From positions 1-7,647 of the forward strand of contig CBFIBY010000129.1 in NCBI GenBank assembly GCA_965660955.1: a stretch of 7,647 bases of DNA. Reading direction: 5' to 3'. The notes under the pieces were generated by a model, which was given only the letters and a program-made list of their open reading frames with translations, did not search any database and was not told the origin of the DNA. Source of the DNA: UBA2040 sp965660955 (GTDB lineage: Bacteria > Bacteroidota > Bacteroidia > Flavobacteriales_D > Crocinitomicaceae). Numbering within the stretch: the first letter of the stretch is position 1; each line of letters starts with the position of its first letter. Position numbers and translations under genes: made by a program. This document shows positions 6,115 through 7,647 of the stretch, in pieces.

Positions 6115-6939
6115 TTATTTTTTTCTTCTTTCGATGATTAACTTATCTGAATATTTCTTCTTCGCTCTCGTTTTGTATCCTTTTGCAGGAATACCATTAC
6201 GAGATCTTGGGTGTCCACCGGAGTTTTTACCTTCACCTCCACCCATTGGGTGATCGACTGGATTCATCACAACTCCACGAACTCGTGGACGACGCCCCAA
6301 CCAACGTGAACGACCTGCTTTACCAGATACAACCAAGTTGTGTTCAGAATTCGAAACAGAACCAATAGTAGCTAAGCACGTTTGTAAGATCAATCTTGTT
6401 TCACCAGAAGGCAATTTGATTGTTGCATAACGTCCATCGCGAGCGTTCAATTGTGCATATGTTCCTGCACCTCGAGCGATTGCTCCTCCTTTTCCAGGTG
6501 TTAATTCAATATTGTGAATTACGGTACCTAGTGGAATTTCACTTAAGAAAAGTGCGTTTCCAACAACGGGAGCTGCATCTTTACCAGAAACTACTTTATC
6601 ACCTACCTTCAATCCTTCAGGTGCGATGATGTAGCGTTTCTCGCCATCTGCATAGTTCAACAAAGCAATACGCGCTGTACGGTTGGGATCATATTCGATC
6701 GTTTTTACCGTTGCAGGCACTTCGTGCTTGTCTCTTTTGAAATCAACGATACGGTACTTTTGTTTATGACCACCTCCTAAATAACGCATGGTCATACGTC
6801 CGTCGTTGTTACGACCACCAGACTTTTTCTTTTTGGATACCAAGCTCTTTTCTGGAACATTGGTAGTAACCTCAGAATAGGTACTGTTAATCTTGTGTCT
6901 TTGCCCTGGAGTGATAGGCTTGAATTTTTTAAGACCCAT
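6115..6939 (-). CDS. rplB: 50S ribosomal protein L2
   Basis: The protein has 274 residues, the normal length (273 in E. coli). L2 is one of the oldest 50S proteins; it binds domain IV of 23S rRNA, forms the B7b subunit bridge, and is needed for subunit association and peptidyl transfer. Landmarks are KKSGGRNNDGRMT..YLGGGHKQKYRIVDFKR in the N-terminal RNA-binding region, then ELTPGKGGAIARGAGTYAQL, and GRRPRVRGVVMNPVDHPMGGGEG near the C-terminus. His230 in DHPM matches the conserved E. coli His229 (numbered without Met). The next position is Met where E. coli has His, a usual Bacteroidota variant. It lies 13 nt after L23 and 6 nt before S19. Confidence 0.99.
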   Translation of the reverse strand: MGLKKFKPITPGQRHKINSTYSEVTTNVPEKSLVSKKKKSGGRNNDGRMTMRYLGGGHKQKYRIVDFKRDKHEVPATVKTIEYDPNRTARIALLNYADGEKRYIIAPEGLKVGDKVVSGKDAAPVVGNALFLSEIPLGTVIHNIELTPGKGGAIARGAGTYAQLNARDGRYATIKLPSGETRLILQTCLATIGSVSNSEHNLVVSGKAGRSRWLGRRPRVRGVVMNPVDHPMGGGEGKNSGGHPRSRNGIPAKGYKTRAKKKYSDKLIIERRKK

Positions 6940-6952
6940 TAGTTTTGACTAA

Positions 6953-7249
6953 TTAAAAGTTATTAAATAAATCAATCGTTTCTCCTTCTGCAACGGTCAC
7001 AATCGCCTTTTTCCAAGGGTTGTTTGGTTGCTCAACGATACCTTTATTGGTGTATTTCACCGAGGATTTCCCACCGCCATACGTCATGGTACGAACTTCA
7101 GTCACTGAAACTCCATACATGTTCTCGACAGCTTTTTTTATTTCAATCTTGTTAGCTTCTTTGCTAACTGCGAAAGTAAAGCGATTCAAGTTTTCACTTG
7201 CAGCTGTTGCTTTCTCTGTTATGATTGGCTTTTTAATAATTGTCTTCAT
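6953..7249 (-). CDS. rplW: 50S ribosomal protein L23
   Basis: The protein has 98 residues, the normal size. L23 lies at the tunnel exit and is the main docking point for trigger factor and SRP. The N-terminus MKTIIKKPIITEKATA carries the family's P.ITEK motif. The middle has F.V...ANKIEIKKAVE.MYGV (about 26-47), the typical RNP-like core. The loop RTMTYGGGKSSVKYTNKG leads to the closing strand KKAIVTVAEGETIDLF. It is separated from L4 by 6 nt and from L2 by 13 nt. The leader (TTAATTCAAG) has no Shine-Dalgarno motif. Confidence 0.98.
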   Translation of the reverse strand: MKTIIKKPIITEKATAASENLNRFTFAVSKEANKIEIKKAVENMYGVSVTEVRTMTYGGGKSSVKYTNKGIVEQPNNPWKKAIVTVAEGETIDLFNNF

Positions 7250-7255
7250 CTTGAA

Positions 7256-7647
7256 TTAATTTAGAATCTTTTCGATTACTTCTAAAGAACTCTCTGCTAA
7301 CACAACTTTACGAGCGTTCAATACATCGTAAGTGTTAAAAGAATCAGCAGTCACAACTTTCACTTTCCCTAAATTTCTTGAAGAGAAATAAACGTTGTCA
7401 TTTTTAGATCCAAGAATCAACAATACTTTTTCGTTTTCCAACTTTAAGTTAGATAACATTGATTTAAATTCTTGTGTCTTCGGTGCAGTCATTTTCAAAT
7501 CTTCCAAGACCATAACCGCATCATTCTTCGCCTGGAAAGCGAAAGCTGATCTACGAGCCAATCTTTTCAATTTTACATTTAACTTGAAGTGATAGTTTCT
7601 TGGACGAGGTCCGAAGATACGTCCACCACCTACACGAGTACCAGACT
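7256..7647 (-). CDS. rplD: 50S ribosomal protein L4, C-terminal part
   Basis: The gene runs off the right edge, so its N-terminus and start codon are missing. The frame stays open from the edge to the TAA at 7256, giving 129 visible residues of an expected 200-210. The first visible residues, SGTRVGGGRIFGPRPRNY, are the end of the internal loop that reaches into the exit tunnel in L4. Next comes KLKRLARRSAFAFQAK, then a Rossmann-like C-terminal domain with VLLILGSKNDNVYFSSRNL and DVLNARKVVLAESSLEVIEKIL. L4 binds 23S rRNA, helps early 50S assembly, and in E. coli represses the S10 operon. The mRNA leader where that would occur is outside the window. A TTG codon at 7570 is in frame but internal and is not the start. 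Confidence 0.97.
   Translation of the reverse strand, partial: SGTRVGGGRIFGPRPRNYHFKLNVKLKRLARRSAFAFQAKNDAVMVLEDLKMTAPKTQEFKSMLSNLKLENEKVLLILGSKNDNVYFSSRNLGKVKVVTADSFNTYDVLNARKVVLAESSLEVIEKILN

Noticed and set aside
7256..7570. L4 as a short complete gene starting at the TTG at 7570
   Set aside because: The frame stays open to the window edge and the upstream residues (GGGRIFGPRPR) are conserved L4 sequence, so the TTG codes for an internal Leu and the gene is simply cut by the window.
1..7647. A hidden novel system, mobile element, CRISPR array or RNA gene
   Set aside because: Every stretch is taken by a recognised ribosomal protein gene or a gap of 25 nt or less. No direct or inverted repeats, tRNA-like sequence or terminator hairpin stood out.

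Overview
The window is a nearly gap-free run of 19 ribosomal protein genes, all on the minus strand, in the conserved bacterial S10-spc order. In the direction of transcription (high to low coordinates) they are: L4 (cut at its N-terminus), L23, L2, S19, L22, S3, L16, L29, S17, L14, L24, L5, S14, S8, L6, L18, S5, L30 and L15 (only its first 16 residues are present). The S10 portion runs from L4 to S17 and the spc portion from L14 to L15.

The organism is a bacterium of phylum Bacteroidota, most likely in or near the Flavobacteriales. The signs are the S8 C-terminus ending GGEVLCYVY, the S19 tail with NFRGHGGNKKDKKR, the L2 motif HPMGGGEG in place of the proteobacterial HPHGGGEG, the L22 stretch MLKR..APQGRAHRIRKRSNHVT with an N-terminal extension, an AT-rich composition, and the lack of Shine-Dalgarno sequences before most genes. 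Family and genus cannot be fixed from the sequence alone.

Layout: 3352-7647 holds the large- and small-subunit proteins L4 to L14, and 1-3338 holds L24 to L15. The gaps are 5 to 25 nt, and L24 and L5 overlap by one base (TAATG). No gap is long enough for an internal promoter, terminator or RNA gene, so the whole stretch is probably one transcription unit whose promoter lies beyond the right edge and whose end lies beyond the left edge. All 18 visible start codons are ATG. Of the 18 visible stop codons, 16 are TAA and two (S19 and L30) are TAG.

The products are all structural parts of the ribosome. L4, L22, L23, L24 and L29 surround the peptide exit tunnel. L2, L16, L5, L18 and L6 belong to the 50S core and central protuberance region. 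S3 and S5 line the mRNA entry side, S14 and S19 sit in the 30S head, and S8 and S17 bind the 16S body. I saw no mobile element, CRISPR array, extra gene or new system. The points worth a second look are small: a strong tandem AGGAG motif at the L24/L5 overlap in an otherwise SD-poor operon, a weaker AGGA before S8, and a long zinc-free S14.
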